64,000 nucleotides of DNA from Lepas anatifera (taxonomy: Eukaryota > Arthropoda > Thecostraca > Lepadidae), in the NCBI GenBank assembly GCA_034440635.1, contig JAOTON010002271.1:1860001-1924000 (forward strand), given 5' to 3'. The notes under the pieces are model-generated. The model was not told where the DNA came from. It searched no databases and worked only from the letters and a program-made list of their open reading frames with translations. How positions within the stretch are numbered: position 1 is the first letter of the stretch; each line of letters opens with the position of its first letter. Of this stretch, positions 47,987 to 60,052 are shown piece by piece. The position numbers and the translations under genes were made by a program.

Positions 47987-50967
47987 CGTGATGACAATGA
48001 TTAGCGATAATGAAGAATCAAACCATTAAAATATAGAAAAACAGCAAAAATTATTTGGTGTTGGTGTGCAAGAAAACTTCACAATGTACGAGCATTTCCT
48101 TCCTTCCTTGCCCTTTAACGAATCTAACATATTCAACTCGACCAGCGAGTCTCTGTTTCCTCTAAATTCCCTTCCCATAAATAGTCACGTATGAGCGCCC
48201 TTCCCTTTCCCGTGCCAACTTACATATGTCATCAAAGATGATTAGAAAATGTTTACAATGATTGGGCAAAATTACTGGGTCAGACCACCGTCTGCAATGC
48301 TTTGTATTATTACTTTTATTTCACTATTTTGTATTGCTGTATGCTGATAAACAAGGAACATCCTCCTACCACCACCATCAAAACAAGTATCTCTTTGGAC
48401 ACCACGCAAAACCATAAGCAAGCTCGCAACGCTTGCGTGGTGGCCAAGAAAGTCGTTGGGTAATACTAGGAGAGGGGGCATCAAGCATCAAGAGGTCTAA
48501 AAACATGGAGTGACAAGGACAGCCAGACATATATACACATACACACACCATCAAATACAACGGGCGGGACAACAGAACATGTGAAGAGATTATCAGCTGA
48601 CATACGGACTGAGAGTAACGCACGAGCAGACGAACAGATAAACGAACAAGAAAAACAGACGACAGGATTAGAAACAATCAATTAACCTTATTCCTGTCAT
48701 TCTCCTGGCTAGTCCTTTTCTTGTCCGAGGGAGAGCTGGTGATGATGGATTCGGCCCCCTTAAGCACTCGAAATACATTTTCCAATGTAAAAGTGAAACT
48801 GGGATCCACTTTTATGGTGCTAAACTACACTTAGAAACAAAGGAAGTTCCAATATTATGAAAAGTGTGGGAGGGGCCATGTAAAACTATTTTGAATGGCG
48901 ATTTTGAATTAAAAAAACATGAAAATAAAGACAAAATCTAAATCAGAATCAGGTGTGCATCCGGAAAATGAATGGCAATCCAGAAAATAATCTGTGCATC
49001 ACACAGGGGCATCAGCGCGATGCAAAGTTGGGCCTATCTAGCGTCTACATGATGCAAAGAGCCGGGCTGTAGCTCGCAGGCGCCACACTTGAGGGTTTTG
49101 TAAATGCAACACTGCCAATTTTCAAGTTCTGCGATTTTCAGTCATAAAAAATGGTGAAAAACTTATAAAAGAAAATTTGCGGTGTCCGCCGAGCTATTGT
49201 TCTTCTTTTTCGAATTCAAAACTAGAGTTTCTAACATATTTCTGATCTCTGCAGAAAACAGCAGATCGCAAAGGCTCAGATAATTTACCACAAAAATCTT
49301 ATTTTATTTTTGCACAGGGTAAATATTGCTAAGATAGCATGCCAGCACACATTCGGTTGATTGAGCGCACAAATTGACAGGTAACACTGCAAATTTTAGA
49401 CAAAAAATAGGGGAATTTACGGGGTCCACAAATTATTGCATGAAGAGAGAGACTCAGTAAAAAAATATGAAGTTCAGTTAGTTTAAACAATGCCATATCG
49501 GCTGATTGCATTTCTATCACTGCACACCGGTGTCTCGCAATGCAAAAACAAAACGCGAGATGGAGCTTAGACAAGATCATATTCTGACGGTAAACTCTGG
49601 CTAGAATGGGGAGTCAGAGAGGAAAACAAAGTAACATCAATGTCTCATAGATGGGAACAAAAATGGTGTCAGCCATGCTTCATCTGAGGTCAGCTAAGGC
49701 GACTGCTCGGTTGGCGCCGAAAGATGGAGTTTTACTGGTTAGCATCTGACACAGGAACACAGCCGGCCAATACCACACCGAGCCCCGCTGAGAGTTCCAT
49801 TAAAGGGAGCTCAGGGTCAGACAGCTCCCCAGATGAACGGCCGCTCCCAATGCAAAAGATCACGAACCGGCCACCTATCACGTTCGGAACGATATGCAGG
49901 CCAGCACTGACGTACAGTTTACAGCTCACTGGCCGCTGGCAACGGGAAAAGAAATACTACTTGTTTACGTGAAATGGATGGGTGATAAGGCGAAAATAAT
50001 GTATATCTGTAAAGTAGAAAATGTATGACTAAATCAGATAGCAGGCGTTACAATGTCACTGCGACATTTGCGCGGCGGAAGCTGCTCCGGCAGGCTATCT
50101 AGACGCGCGCTGGCGGTGTTTTACCAGCTTCGCCGGTCCGTCAATGGCACCGACCCCCGCAAAGGGCTCGTTGGCGTGTGATGGCGGCCTGATGTCTGAA
50201 TGACGTGCGGGTAGTCTGTCATAAGCGAGGCCGCCGGACACACTACAGGCACGCCCCGGCGGTGACAGAAACAACACAGAAGAGCGAACCCCGAGATGTC
50301 AGCTGCCCGACAAAACTCAGCCTGAGGCGACAGCTTTATCAACGCAGTGTGACCGGAAGTCCGTGGCGAAGGCAGGCCGAGGATAGTTGGGAGCGGGGGT
50401 CCTGGTCTTGAGGTGACACTGTTGAGGTGGAAATTATCTTCATGGGAGGGGCCAAGGTGCCAAGGGGAGACTAAAATCGGGAGCAAATATATTGCTAGAA
50501 CTTAGCCGATGCTTAGTCAGCCGATCCGGATATCCGGAGCTCGTGGTCTGTAAGAAACGGACAAATATATTTGACGACCATATTAAGTGCAGTGCAAGTT
50601 ATACCTGCCCGTAAGGAAGGATTCAACGGGGGAGGTCAGCATGCTGATTGTAAACGTTGGCGCGATTTAGGACCCGGCCACGATGCTTGTTGAGTCACGA
50701 CCCGGAGTCAGTATCGACTCTGAGTCCGCTTGAGTCAGAGTTGAGTCGACTTGATATCATTATTATTTTGCGTGCGTTCATGATGCTAACCATTGCAAGA
50801 AAACTAAAAAACACTTTCTTTGGCAACTAGTTGACTTCTTTCGAAGGATTCCATTTTGTTATTCTTATAATGTGTATGTTATGGTTTTCATATCCGCAGT
50901 AGGCCCTATTAGTAAGGAATGAAACATAATATATGAGGAGGAGCCAGCATTGTCATTTCTCGGAGAC
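47163..50967. other. 3.8 kb without a recognised gene; (TA)n at 47901-47982
   Basis: Holds a long TA microsatellite and otherwise AT-rich sequence. 49720-50480 is more GC-rich with frames of 80-120 codons on both strands, none with a recognisable motif. Confidence 0.6.
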
Positions 50968-51125
50968 ATGGGTGGATCTAGAAGGTGGGTTTGGAAGGGG
51001 TGAGAAATATCACATCCTCAAATTCTCTGATTTTTTCCACATTCTTAAAAATATCTATACAAAATCCCGGATTTTGTTACTCTGTTGTTCCTTGCTCCCT
51101 TCCAAACCATAGGTATAGATCCGTG
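50968..51125. mobile_element. Foldback MITE, GGATCTA...GGTTTGGAAGGG ends
   Basis: The left end has GGATCTAGAAGG then GGGTTTGGAAGGGG. The right end reads CCCTTCCAAACC then TATAGATCCG, so the outer and inner blocks are inverted copies with a few differences. It is about 158 bp with an AT-rich centre. Confidence 0.65.
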
Positions 51126-52545
51126 ATCGCTTAAAAGTTAAACAATCTTCTAATAGCGTATCCTCTTCTGGCGCTTCGTGAATAGTTATCTGCCCATGCT
51201 CCGGCAGATACAAGAGAGAAGACTCGAAAATCTTGGAAAAACAGAATCGCGAAGACTCTGGAAAACATCCTAAATAAAGTCACAATCTATACATCTATGA
51301 CACCCAACAAGTATCGTGCTCCCCAAAATACTACTTGATGTTGAAAAATGCTATCTTGTGAGCATTCATGAAACACACTTTGTTAAAACTGAACTATATG
51401 ATTAGCCAAAAGGAGCACAGCTGACATCTACCTCTAAGCGGCAGCCGCCACGGCCTGGTGACATTGACTAAAACGCATGCATCAGCAGTGATGGTTCACA
51501 GGGCACCCTCTCGCTGCCGGAGACCTCACCAGTGGTTCTGGCTACTGTTAATGACATCCCCCCCGACAGCACTGACAGGGACAGGACGCTGTCCGGTACA
51601 GGCATCTGATTGTGTCCCATGTCGATTATGTGGCATGGCGGACCGAGCAAAAACAGCAATCGAACACGTCCCTAAGGTGGAGTTGTTTTTACGGTTGTCT
51701 ACCTGAGCAATATTCTCATGCGTTTTGCGCTACGTAAAATGATTTTGTATTCTAGTCTGTACCTGGCCAGTACTTTGTGCGCTCTCTGATGTCTTTAGAT
51801 ATATAATTTACGGGTAATGTGCAGGTCATCAGACATAAAAACTCCGACCTGAAGCATCGTTCCTACGTGACAGACAACAGACGCGGGAGCTGATACAATG
51901 ACAGTTGTCCAGCATATTTCAGCAGGTGTACGGGAGGTGCGCACCTTAAAACAACCCGGGTTACGGCAAAAGTCTGCTCAACATTTCTACATGGTAAGAA
52001 AGAGTAAACATGACTTTCAAATATAAAACTCGAAAGGGTCAATAATATAGTTTGAATAAGTGTGGAATCACCAGACCAAAACGTCCAGTTTGTCCAGCAT
52101 GGTGTTTATTTTTGGGCGAATGGGCAGAAAACGCACTTTAACATGGACATTACGCATCAAAATCCTGACTAGTTTAGTCCAGTCGGTGCTTTGTTATCTA
52201 CCGTATCCAGCATGATACCAGGCCTCAGGCGAGAAAGCCAGACAAACCCACGGCAGTTAAAAAAATCCCGGAAAACAGGCAGGGAAAGAAAATGTGAAGA
52301 GGACAGGGAGCATAATACATAGGAAAAGAGTGACGAGAGCGGGAGCACAATGCATACCAACTCAAACTTCCAAGATTTCCCAGGGCAAAACAGCCCAATA
52401 AAATAGATAGCGCGCTATGTGAGAGGTGGGAAGTATGGCTACAGGGTGACCAGAAGTGGGGCCCAACTTTCTATGGGATTGGATATTACGTCAAAGCTTT
52501 ACAACAGGATTCTATCAGACTCTGATAACGAGTAGTTTGCTGCTT

Positions 52546-52601
<56 letters not shown>

Positions 52602-52737
52602 TGAGGATTTAGGCAAGACATCTTCTAATATACGGAAGTTATTGAATTCAACCGCAAATCGAGCCTTTACGACTTTTTCTCTGTCTTTTTTTTCTCTAAA
52701 CACCTTTCGTGTTCCGTCTGCTAGTTGGTATATAAGG
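51126..52737. other. No gene; (AT)n at 52549-52598
   Basis: Contains a 50-bp AT microsatellite. No coding or RNA gene was recognised. Confidence 0.6.
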
Positions 52738-53037
52738 TCAGAAAATTGCATTGAAAATAGGCTATATTAAGATAGAGCTTTCGAATAATATTATTCATCA
52801 TCAGTAGTACATATAAAGAAGTTTCCTTTCACACTCCCTTCCTGTTTTTTTTGCAGACAATTTTCGTTTCAAATTGTAATTACATGTTTTGGTTCTCGTG
52901 AATTTCAAACGACAACTGTCAGCATAAAACAGGAAGGGAGTGTGAAAGGAAACTTATCTATATATACTACTGATGATGAATAATGTTATTCGAAAGCTCT
53001 ATTTAAATATAGCCTATTTTCAATGCAATTTTCTGAC
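52738..53037. repeat. 300-bp foldback with 112-bp arms, about 95% identical
   Basis: 52738-52848 and the reverse complement of 52926-53037 align almost end to end with about six mismatches; the spacer is about 77 bp. The arms carry GAGCTTTCGAATAA, TATTCATCATCAGTAGTA and TTTCCTTTCACACTCCC. A transcript from either strand would fold into a long, nearly perfect duplex. No coding frame or target duplication stands out. It could be a foldback MITE or a recent local inverted duplication. Confidence 0.95.
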
Positions 53038-53304
53038 GTCACGTCATATTTTTCCCCTCAAAATTAAAACATGCTTTGGCAATAAGCATTATGTGGTGCT
53101 TAAAATGCTTCAAAATATCAAACTAGTGAGCCCGACTGTCTTGATGTTATACCATATCCCCGAGATGTTTTCCATTTTATTCCGTTTAATTAAAAGAAGT
53201 TACCAACACGTCCTAAACAAATTAACAGAGGAGACTCTGATCTCTTCAATGGTTGATATATTTAGCAATTAGTGATCCCGGACTTTTCCAGCATACTTAA
53301 TCGT

Positions 53305-53690
53305 TCAGATAACTTCAAAGAAAGACAAATCCAAGAAGTTTTCGTGTATGTTATAGGGAACTAATTCCACTCCTGGACCAAGTTTCTGATTTTTCGGCAG
53401 GACTGACATTCTCAACATCTCCACCAGCTCGGATGCACACCTCCTGGGGCGTCCTGAGAGGCTTGGCTGGGTTTCCTTGTCCGCATCGTGGTTCTGTTCA
53501 GTTACATAATTTTCAAGTGTGCCATTTCCGAATTCCGCTTTAGGAAGGCTTTCGCATATCAGAATGTGGTCATCGAGGCACCCTGAATGTTTGCGAATAT
53601 GTCTGCTAGGTTGCAAAGTTTCGTGGAATCTACTCCTCGCTGGAGCTTCCACTGAGGCCCAGTTTTGGTTAACACCTCCACTGAAGTGTT
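53305..53690 (-). other. Possible terminal exon, function unknown
   Basis: After a possible acceptor (CCGAAACACTTCAG) the minus strand stays open for about 128 codons to TGA at 53305-53307. It includes LDDHILICESLPKAEFGNGT, RPRRCASELVEMLRM and NIHENFLDLSFFEVI. Mixed hydrophilic composition with regular hydrophobic spacing makes it look protein-like. I recognise no family and see no upstream partner exon. A chance frame is possible. Confidence 0.3.
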
Positions 53691-54996
53691 TCGGCTACCA
53701 GGTCGTATACAAAGACGGTGATTAGTGAATTATTAACGGAGATTTCACAAAACCTGCACCTTGGGGAGGGGGTAAGAAGAGGTGAGGGATCATTCGGTAT
53801 TTCTGCAAAGTAAACCATAATCAGCATAGGGGAAATGCTGAGCCGAGATTGTCCGAGAACACGGACACCAGACACCAGCAGTTAAGCGCGGGCAACAGCG
53901 CGCCACTTCACCATGGTGGCAACAGCAGCAGCCAGTTTGCTCACAGCGCACATTGGCTAGCAGTGCGGTGTGAAGGGAACGGTATCGACCGGCGACACCA
54001 CCCACGTTAACCGTGGCGCCGGACCGTTTGAAATGTTAATGAGCTTTCGCTACATTATTGACAAGAAAGGCCGGCGCGGCTGGCTGCGGCGCCAGGTCTT
54101 TATGAAAGAGACGGCACCCATTGATTTAACAGGGTGTTCGGGTACTGGATTACCATGTCAGCTAAGAGATGTGCTTTTCTTACTGGTTGTCTATGCTTCA
54201 TGCCCGGTATAAAGCCAGAGAACAGCTGGTCCTAAATTCTATTTCGGTCCTCCCTGGAGGAGTAGACTCCCACGCTTAGCGCCCTTATAATCTCGTTGCA
54301 TAAACAATGAGGTAAGGCAAATAAATTGCTTATACAAGGCGGGCGAGGTGTGATGAGTACGTTTTGGCGGTTTGTGTGGTTGCAAGACCATGGGTGAGTT
54401 AAATGTTTTATCTTTCGAGGTCCTCTTTCTTCCGCAGACCTAAACTCGAGAATTGCGTTGTCAACTCCGTGTATGCATCTGACGGGGATGGGGACCTAGG
54501 TAGTAAATACATGCATAAATACAAACTGAACTGCCGCAAGTTCTCCCTTCTTTCAGTGACCAAATTCTTAAAACATGAGAATATAAATGCGGGTTCACAT
54601 TAAGCGCGGCCTCAGGGCGCAGGTCAGGTCAAATGCGCCAAGCCTGATGAGAAAAACTTTCTAGTTGGGGGTATAATTGGAAAAGGATGGTGTGATAATG
54701 CCAGATTTCCTAACCGGGCAGCCACAAATCCAATCAACATATCACTGGGGCCAATTCAAGAAGCAGTCTTCATTTTCACACGCGGTTGGTGGGGAAAATT
54801 CCGTCGGAGAGGTGGTGTACTGTGGCCGAGGCGTGCCGTTGGGCGTTTGGACAGGATTGCAGTCGCACCGCTGTGGGAGTAAGCGCCGGCTCGGAACGGT
54901 GAGGTTCACCAGGGCTGCAGCAGGCTCCAGCGCCAATCCGCCCCACTTGGGGACACACGCAGAGCGCTCTTATGAAGAGCTGCATGAGACATGAGC
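53691..54996. other. No gene recognised
   Basis: Short frames only. No TIR, SINE or tandem repeat. Confidence 0.5.
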
Positions 54997-55331
54997 TCAG
55001 AGCGCTGCAGACGGAGCAGGCGGAGCTCACTGGGAGCGCTGCAGACGGAGCAGATGCAAGCTCACTGGGAGCGCTGCAGACGGAGCAGGCGGAGATCACT
55101 GGGAGCGCTGCAGACGGAGCAGGCGGAGCTCACTGGGAGCGCTGCAGACGGAGCAGGCGGAGCTCACTGGGAGCGCTGCAGACGGAGCAGACGCAGCTCA
55201 CTGGGAGCGCTGCAGACGGAGCAGGCGGAGATCACTGGGAGCGCTGCAGACGGAGCAGGCGGAGCTCACTGGGAGCGCTGCAGACGGGGCAGGCGGAGCC
55301 CACTGGGAGCGCTGCAGACGGAGCTGACGGA
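54997..55331. repeat. 34-bp minisatellite, about 10 copies
   Basis: Nearly identical 34-bp units (starts at 55069, 55103 and so on; one unit is 35 bp) built on GAGCGCTGCAGACGGAGCAG, then GCGGAGCTCACTGG. Each holds the palindromes AGCGCT, CTGCAG and GAGCTC. The unit lacks stops in the plus frames, so two overlapping frames of about 140-160 codons run through it, encoding a 34-residue repeat. I do not support these as genes. High copy identity suggests recent expansion. Confidence 0.95.
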
Positions 55332-55559
55332 GAAGACGAACAAATTACAAAACATTACTTCTTGCATCTCCAATGCTTTCAGTAGACCTGCTGAAAGTTG
55401 CCCACATCTGATTCATGCGCTTCCTTTTTATACTTGTTTATCCTGCTACGTCCGTCCGAGAGTATCATTTTAAGAAGGCCACAGGCATTTACCGAGAACA
55501 ACAGATACGTTTCTGGAGGGATATTTTAGGTAAATTATTAGTGTTTTAATCTAAATGAG
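55332..55559. other. No gene recognised
   Basis: Nothing supported. Confidence 0.5.
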
Positions 55560-55889
55560 CGGCCCCGGTAGCTCAGTTGGTAGACCGTTGGGCTCCGGCC
55601 CGCTGCTCAGAAACATGCGGTGGCAGTGCATGTCCAGGCTTGGGATCGGTTCCCCTGAGACGCTCCGGCGCTCAATAGTTTACCCGACGTACAGCTCGGC
55701 TGGCAACTGACAGGTGAGAGGGTGACCTGAGCGGGGCGGCAGTCCCTGTGCTTTGTGGGACGTTAAAATTTGGCTTCTAAATTAATTCTTCATTGTGGGA
55801 GATACTCGTTCGGGTGATGGGGTCGGGGTCTCCGTGGCAAGTCCCTTGATGACTTTAGTGAGACTCCGACTACAACAGTCGAACTGGGA
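55560..55889 (+). mobile_element. SINE-II copy 1
   Basis: The head GGCCCCGGTAGCTCAGTTGG followed by TAGACCG is tRNA-like with a clear A box; the B box has decayed (GGGATCGGTTCCCC). A body follows with CAGGTGAGAGGGTGACCT, CGGGGCGGCAGTC, and then AAGTCCCTTGATGACTT and GTGAGACTCCGAC. The same blocks in the same order lie inverted at 60775-61012, defining a family of about 330 bp distinct from SINE-I. Confidence 0.8.
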
Positions 55890-57944
55890 ACAGCTTGGGA
55901 AAAATAATTAAAAACAATATTTTGCCAATGACGGCCTAAGATTGCAATTCAAATGTGTCGTGTGTGGCATCAGAGACAAAGACTATTCCAGTTTCTTTCA
56001 AAAACAAATGTTGGTACCACTTTCATGACTTACGTCTATTTGTGTCACACTAAACATTCGGGCGCCAACGCTCACAGTGTTTACTTTCTTGAATGTCGGG
56101 CAAAGCAAAATCACTTTGAGAAACATTTGAACAGCCCCGCCGCTGTTCGCTATGATCCACTGCCTCCAGGCGAGGAGGCGCTGTGCCAATACATTCGGGA
56201 CGTCCAATCAAATCGGGACGGAAACCACGCCATTCTTCCCGTCGCTCCACTGAGCTGATAAGCATGGCCCCGCGGGGCTGCGATATCTCCGAGCCAGACA
56301 GCAGCCGGATCAAACACACAGAGCCGCTGGTAGGCGCGGGCGCCGTCGGCGTTGCGTCGGCCTCCGACGCGCCGCCGCAGCGGGAAAACTCAGCCGCTGC
56401 TGCCTCTCCGCGTGCGCCGACCTTGCACGCAGACCATTATCGACAGTGCGCCGGTGTGTGCGGCGTCAGTGCCGCGGTAACGTGCCCTGCCTGTTTGTCG
56501 ACAGCCAACACGGCCGCTGAAGAAGCCGTCCATCGACCTCTGCTCACAAACGACGCGTCGCTTCTCCCGTGCTCGTCCAATAGTCTCCCGCACACACACA
56601 GCGGAGCTCGTTAGCGCCGACTATCGCGGCGCACCTGGGAGGGCCGGCCTGCCATCGCTCAGCACGCTGAGCATTGCTGATGTCATCATTTCTGGTGTTA
56701 ACGGGCGCGCCGGCTACTAAGGTCACCTCACACTCAAAACAACAGCAGGGCTAAAACACGAGTAAAAGGTACGCAGGTCAATTTAGATGTAGCGTTGTCA
56801 TTTACTAGATCAAAAGGCACACACGTCATTCACACCCTGATCCATGCAAAGGAAGATTGCAGACACGTGCCTGTTCGCTGGAAAAAAGAAGAGGACTTCA
56901 CTCTGTTGCTGATATTGCGCAACTACGTATGACGGCAGGCATGTTCTACAATACACAGTCACACAGCTCTGAAGGTGAACATATCACATTGACATTGATT
57001 TTCCTCAAATATACACCTATCTCTATGACGCTGCCCGCGGGGATTCCCCGAGGAGCGAATCCCTCGGTGGCTAGCCGGGAAAATACCTCATCCTCCCCAG
57101 CTCAAAGTAGCCACACTCCATCAGCACGTGCTTATCCGTAAGCCTACCGCCGCAGCGTGGACCCTCCGGCGGGTCGTCGCCAGTCAGAAGAAAGGGGTGG
57201 GTAGCGCAGGCTGATAACTGTAGCCCTCATCCGATCTTATCACATCTCATCTGTAGCGCTCATCTGAAGTCGCCATTTTGCGCGCCATCTCTGATGATAT
57301 GAAGAATGGTGAAAAGAGTCATGAATTGTGCATGTCAGTGACTCTGGGTAGCTGCCGGGATGCTCCTCCGTGCAGAGCGTTTGTATCGAAATCAAGTTTT
57401 CTAGCGTTTTCCGAGCTCGACAAGGTAGCTTTGAAGTCAAAGCCGTGTACACGCCATACGACGGCTTCTCTCCCAGCCCCAATAATCTGCACAGTAAAGT
57501 GTGATGCATAAGTGGAAAAATACATTGTTCTCAGGCATGTAGAAAGTCACTAAAAACATCAGTTTCGGACTTTTACACTGAGATGACAAATGTAAAAGCC
57601 AAAAGCTTATATTTTTGGATATTTTTTTCTATTTCTTGTTCACTGGCAATTACCAGAAGACACACTGCAGAGAAACACGGAAGGAAGGCTGCTCGATGGA
57701 TAGTCTTTCGGCACATTCTATTTTGACCTACATTCTTGAAAGTAGAGAAATTTAATGATCAAAATACGCTGGATGACTGAAAATAAACGTCAAATAGCAT
57801 TAAACCGAGGATGTAAAAAAGAAATTTTATAAAAATATACCGGAAATAAATCTATTTACATTTATAATAGATCTAGTCGCCCCTATGTGACTAATGCCTG
57901 AAAAGAGACAAGCATTAAGCGTTTTAAATCAATCAATTCATTGA
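55890..57944. other. No gene; CpG-rich island at 56140-56720
   Basis: 56140-56720 is markedly GC- and CpG-rich. It includes an ATG in good context at 56263 (AAGCATGGCC) opening a frame of over 110 codons (MAPRGCDISEPDSSR...) to 56614. This could be a promoter with a first exon, but there is no family match and the frame is low-complexity. The rest is featureless. Confidence 0.4.
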
Positions 57945-57948
57945 TTAA

Positions 57949-59178
57949 CCCTATTTCCGGCAGGGGGCTAATATTGCCCCCTTCAGGTTTTTCGAGAATA
58001 TCTCCGAAACGGCTTGCGATAGAACTTTGAAACTTCCTGACTTTTCCTAAAACTAGTACAGGCAGGTTTTCTGAAATTTTCAAGATTATATATTTACCAG
58101 GGGCGGAGCTATGGCTGGGTTTTTGGGGAGGTTCTATCCACAAACCAAGTATTATCGTATGCGATGGGTTTTTTGTAAAAGGAGCCGTCTCTGCTGATCC
58201 TGATGCCAGTTTTATGGTTTTATTATATAATTTTTATGTGAGATGATAGTGCATTCACAATTGTCACTATTTGTATTCATCAGGGGCGGTTACAGCAGTT
58301 CAAAATGGGGGAATGTTATCAAGAAGGACTAAACGTTAGTAAGTGAGAAGACTGCTTACAGCCGTGCCAGGGCGAATACAATTGGGCATATGAAAATTCA
58401 AAATAGTTATAACCCAATTCTAGATTACCAGAGGCGTGTCCAGTCACTACACATTTTCAAAATGTATATTCCCAGCCAGTATCACCGCCGCGACTCAATA
58501 TCGTTGTATATTGAAAATGTGTTTCCAATCACCCCCACCCCCCACGACGAGTCCTTGATCCGCCTATGTCACCCCCTTTCCCAGAGCTGCCATGGGAGGG
58601 TAAAAATTATCAGAAATTAAATTTCAACTAGTCGAGGGACTAATATACTCATGCATACCATTCGCATATTGTTGGTATGTATTTTACCCGACTGTTTTAC
58701 CTTACTGCATCCGCCCCTGATGAGTTTTTCACTTTTTTCTCATTTATTTATTTGTCAAAGATGCCAAGCAGTATATGACGGCTTCTAATCCGCGTAACAA
58801 AACTTTTTAGGTTGTATATATTTCCCTCATAGTCCTAGTCCTGGAACTGCCATTGAATTTCGAATTTTTGCGTAACTCGATTATATGAAAATTTTGGGTC
58901 AATTATTTGTAAGTCTGAACTAGTTTTGTGAAAATCGTACAACAGAGACAAGGGTTATGGAAAATCTAAAAAATACACAAAAATTGTATATTTTGCACGA
59001 CCTTCTCCTAAAAAATAAAAATTTTGAAATTTTCTTTTTTTCAAAATAAAGTTTAGCAGCAGAGGAATCTATGGCACTTGAATTTTCAAAATCGGCCGGT
59101 TAGATTACGAGATCTTAGGGGGGCCGATATTGCCCCCTGCCGGAAATAGGGGTAGCCGGGAGCCTGACGGAAATAGGG
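57949..59178. mobile_element. 1.23-kb piggyBac-like non-autonomous element
   Basis: TTAA flanks both sides (57945-57948 and 59179-59182). Inside these, the ends read CCCTATTTCCGGCAGG at the left and CCCTATTTCCGTCAGG at the right (reverse complement), 15 of 16 identical. TTAA targets and CCC-starting ends are typical of the piggyBac superfamily. The right end carries a second inner copy of CCCTATTTCCGGCAGGGGGC about 30 bp in. The interior has no transposase but holds at least one nested MITE. Confidence 0.85.
58281..58719. mobile_element. CAGGGGCGG MITE nested in the piggyBac-like element
   Basis: 439 bp with TCATCAGGGGCGG at the left and its inverted form CCGCCCCTGATGA at the right; the inner CAGCAG/TTACTG bases extend the match. 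A further pair, CCAGAGGCGTGTCCAG near 58430 and CTTGATCCGCCTATG near 58555, suggests a third insertion level. Another unpaired CAGGGGCGGAGCTATGG start lies at 58098. Confidence 0.6.
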
Positions 59179-59182
59179 TTAA

Positions 59183-60052
59183 ATGGAAGCAGTAATCTTA
59201 CAGTCAATGAAAACAATACTCTCGTACTTAACGCCGACGTTGTAAAATTATTAATAACTAAGTTGCAGATCTATTTTGTATACCTATTTGAGCCTGCCTA
59301 ATATTATCATACTTACACTTCGCTGCAGAGCCACCTCATACGGCGCAATACATGATATGTTATAACTCATCATAAAAGCCACACTTCTATCTATCTCAAA
59401 GCACTATCCCAAATCGTGCTAGACGAAGAATCGATAATGTTTAAAAGGTACATATTATAATCATGTCCTGTCACGAAATAGCAAATTATATCGAATTTTA
59501 GGTAGCAAAATGTACGGATTTAAGCTTTTTTTTTTTTTTATATTTATACTCTCAGTGTAAGAATAAATAATGTTTTAAATAATTAACTCAGTTCAAGCGT
59601 AAGTTTCACCCAACACACCAAAAACAAACAGTAGCAATAACCTTAATCGACAAATAATAATCATTAGAGTTACAATCCAATGTAAAGACAATAGAGCAGC
59701 CAGCGACGCTACCTATGAATGGGGATTTCCGCGACGCACCGACAATCCGGTTACACGTTGTCTGGAACGCTTATCAGACATTACCATCAGCGTTACTGGC
59801 AGCCCTGAACACGCCTGGGAGATTTTCAGTCCTCGATGATGAGCGGTTGGGAGCTTACGGCCCTCGGCAAATTCGCAGCATCCATGCTGGTACTTTTGAT
59901 CCAGTCTTTGTTATCGATACACGAGGCTTACTCCAAACATCCATAATCTAATTGAGAAAGTCCGGAACGAGACACCTATAACAGTTTGAAAAGAAAAGAA
60001 AAAATCTTTCAAAAATATATTTAATGATGTATTTGTTCGTCTCTTCACTTGA
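59183..60052. other. No gene recognised
   Basis: AT-rich; short frames without motifs. Confidence 0.5.

Noticed and set aside
54972..55473. Two long overlapping frames of 137 and 160 codons
   Set aside because: Generated by the stop-free 34-bp tandem repeat, only short unique sequence on either side.
55560..55640. Possible functional tRNA gene (GGTAGCTCAGTTGG)
   Set aside because: The acceptor arm does not close, the B box is decayed and the sequence continues into a SINE body shared with 60775-61012.
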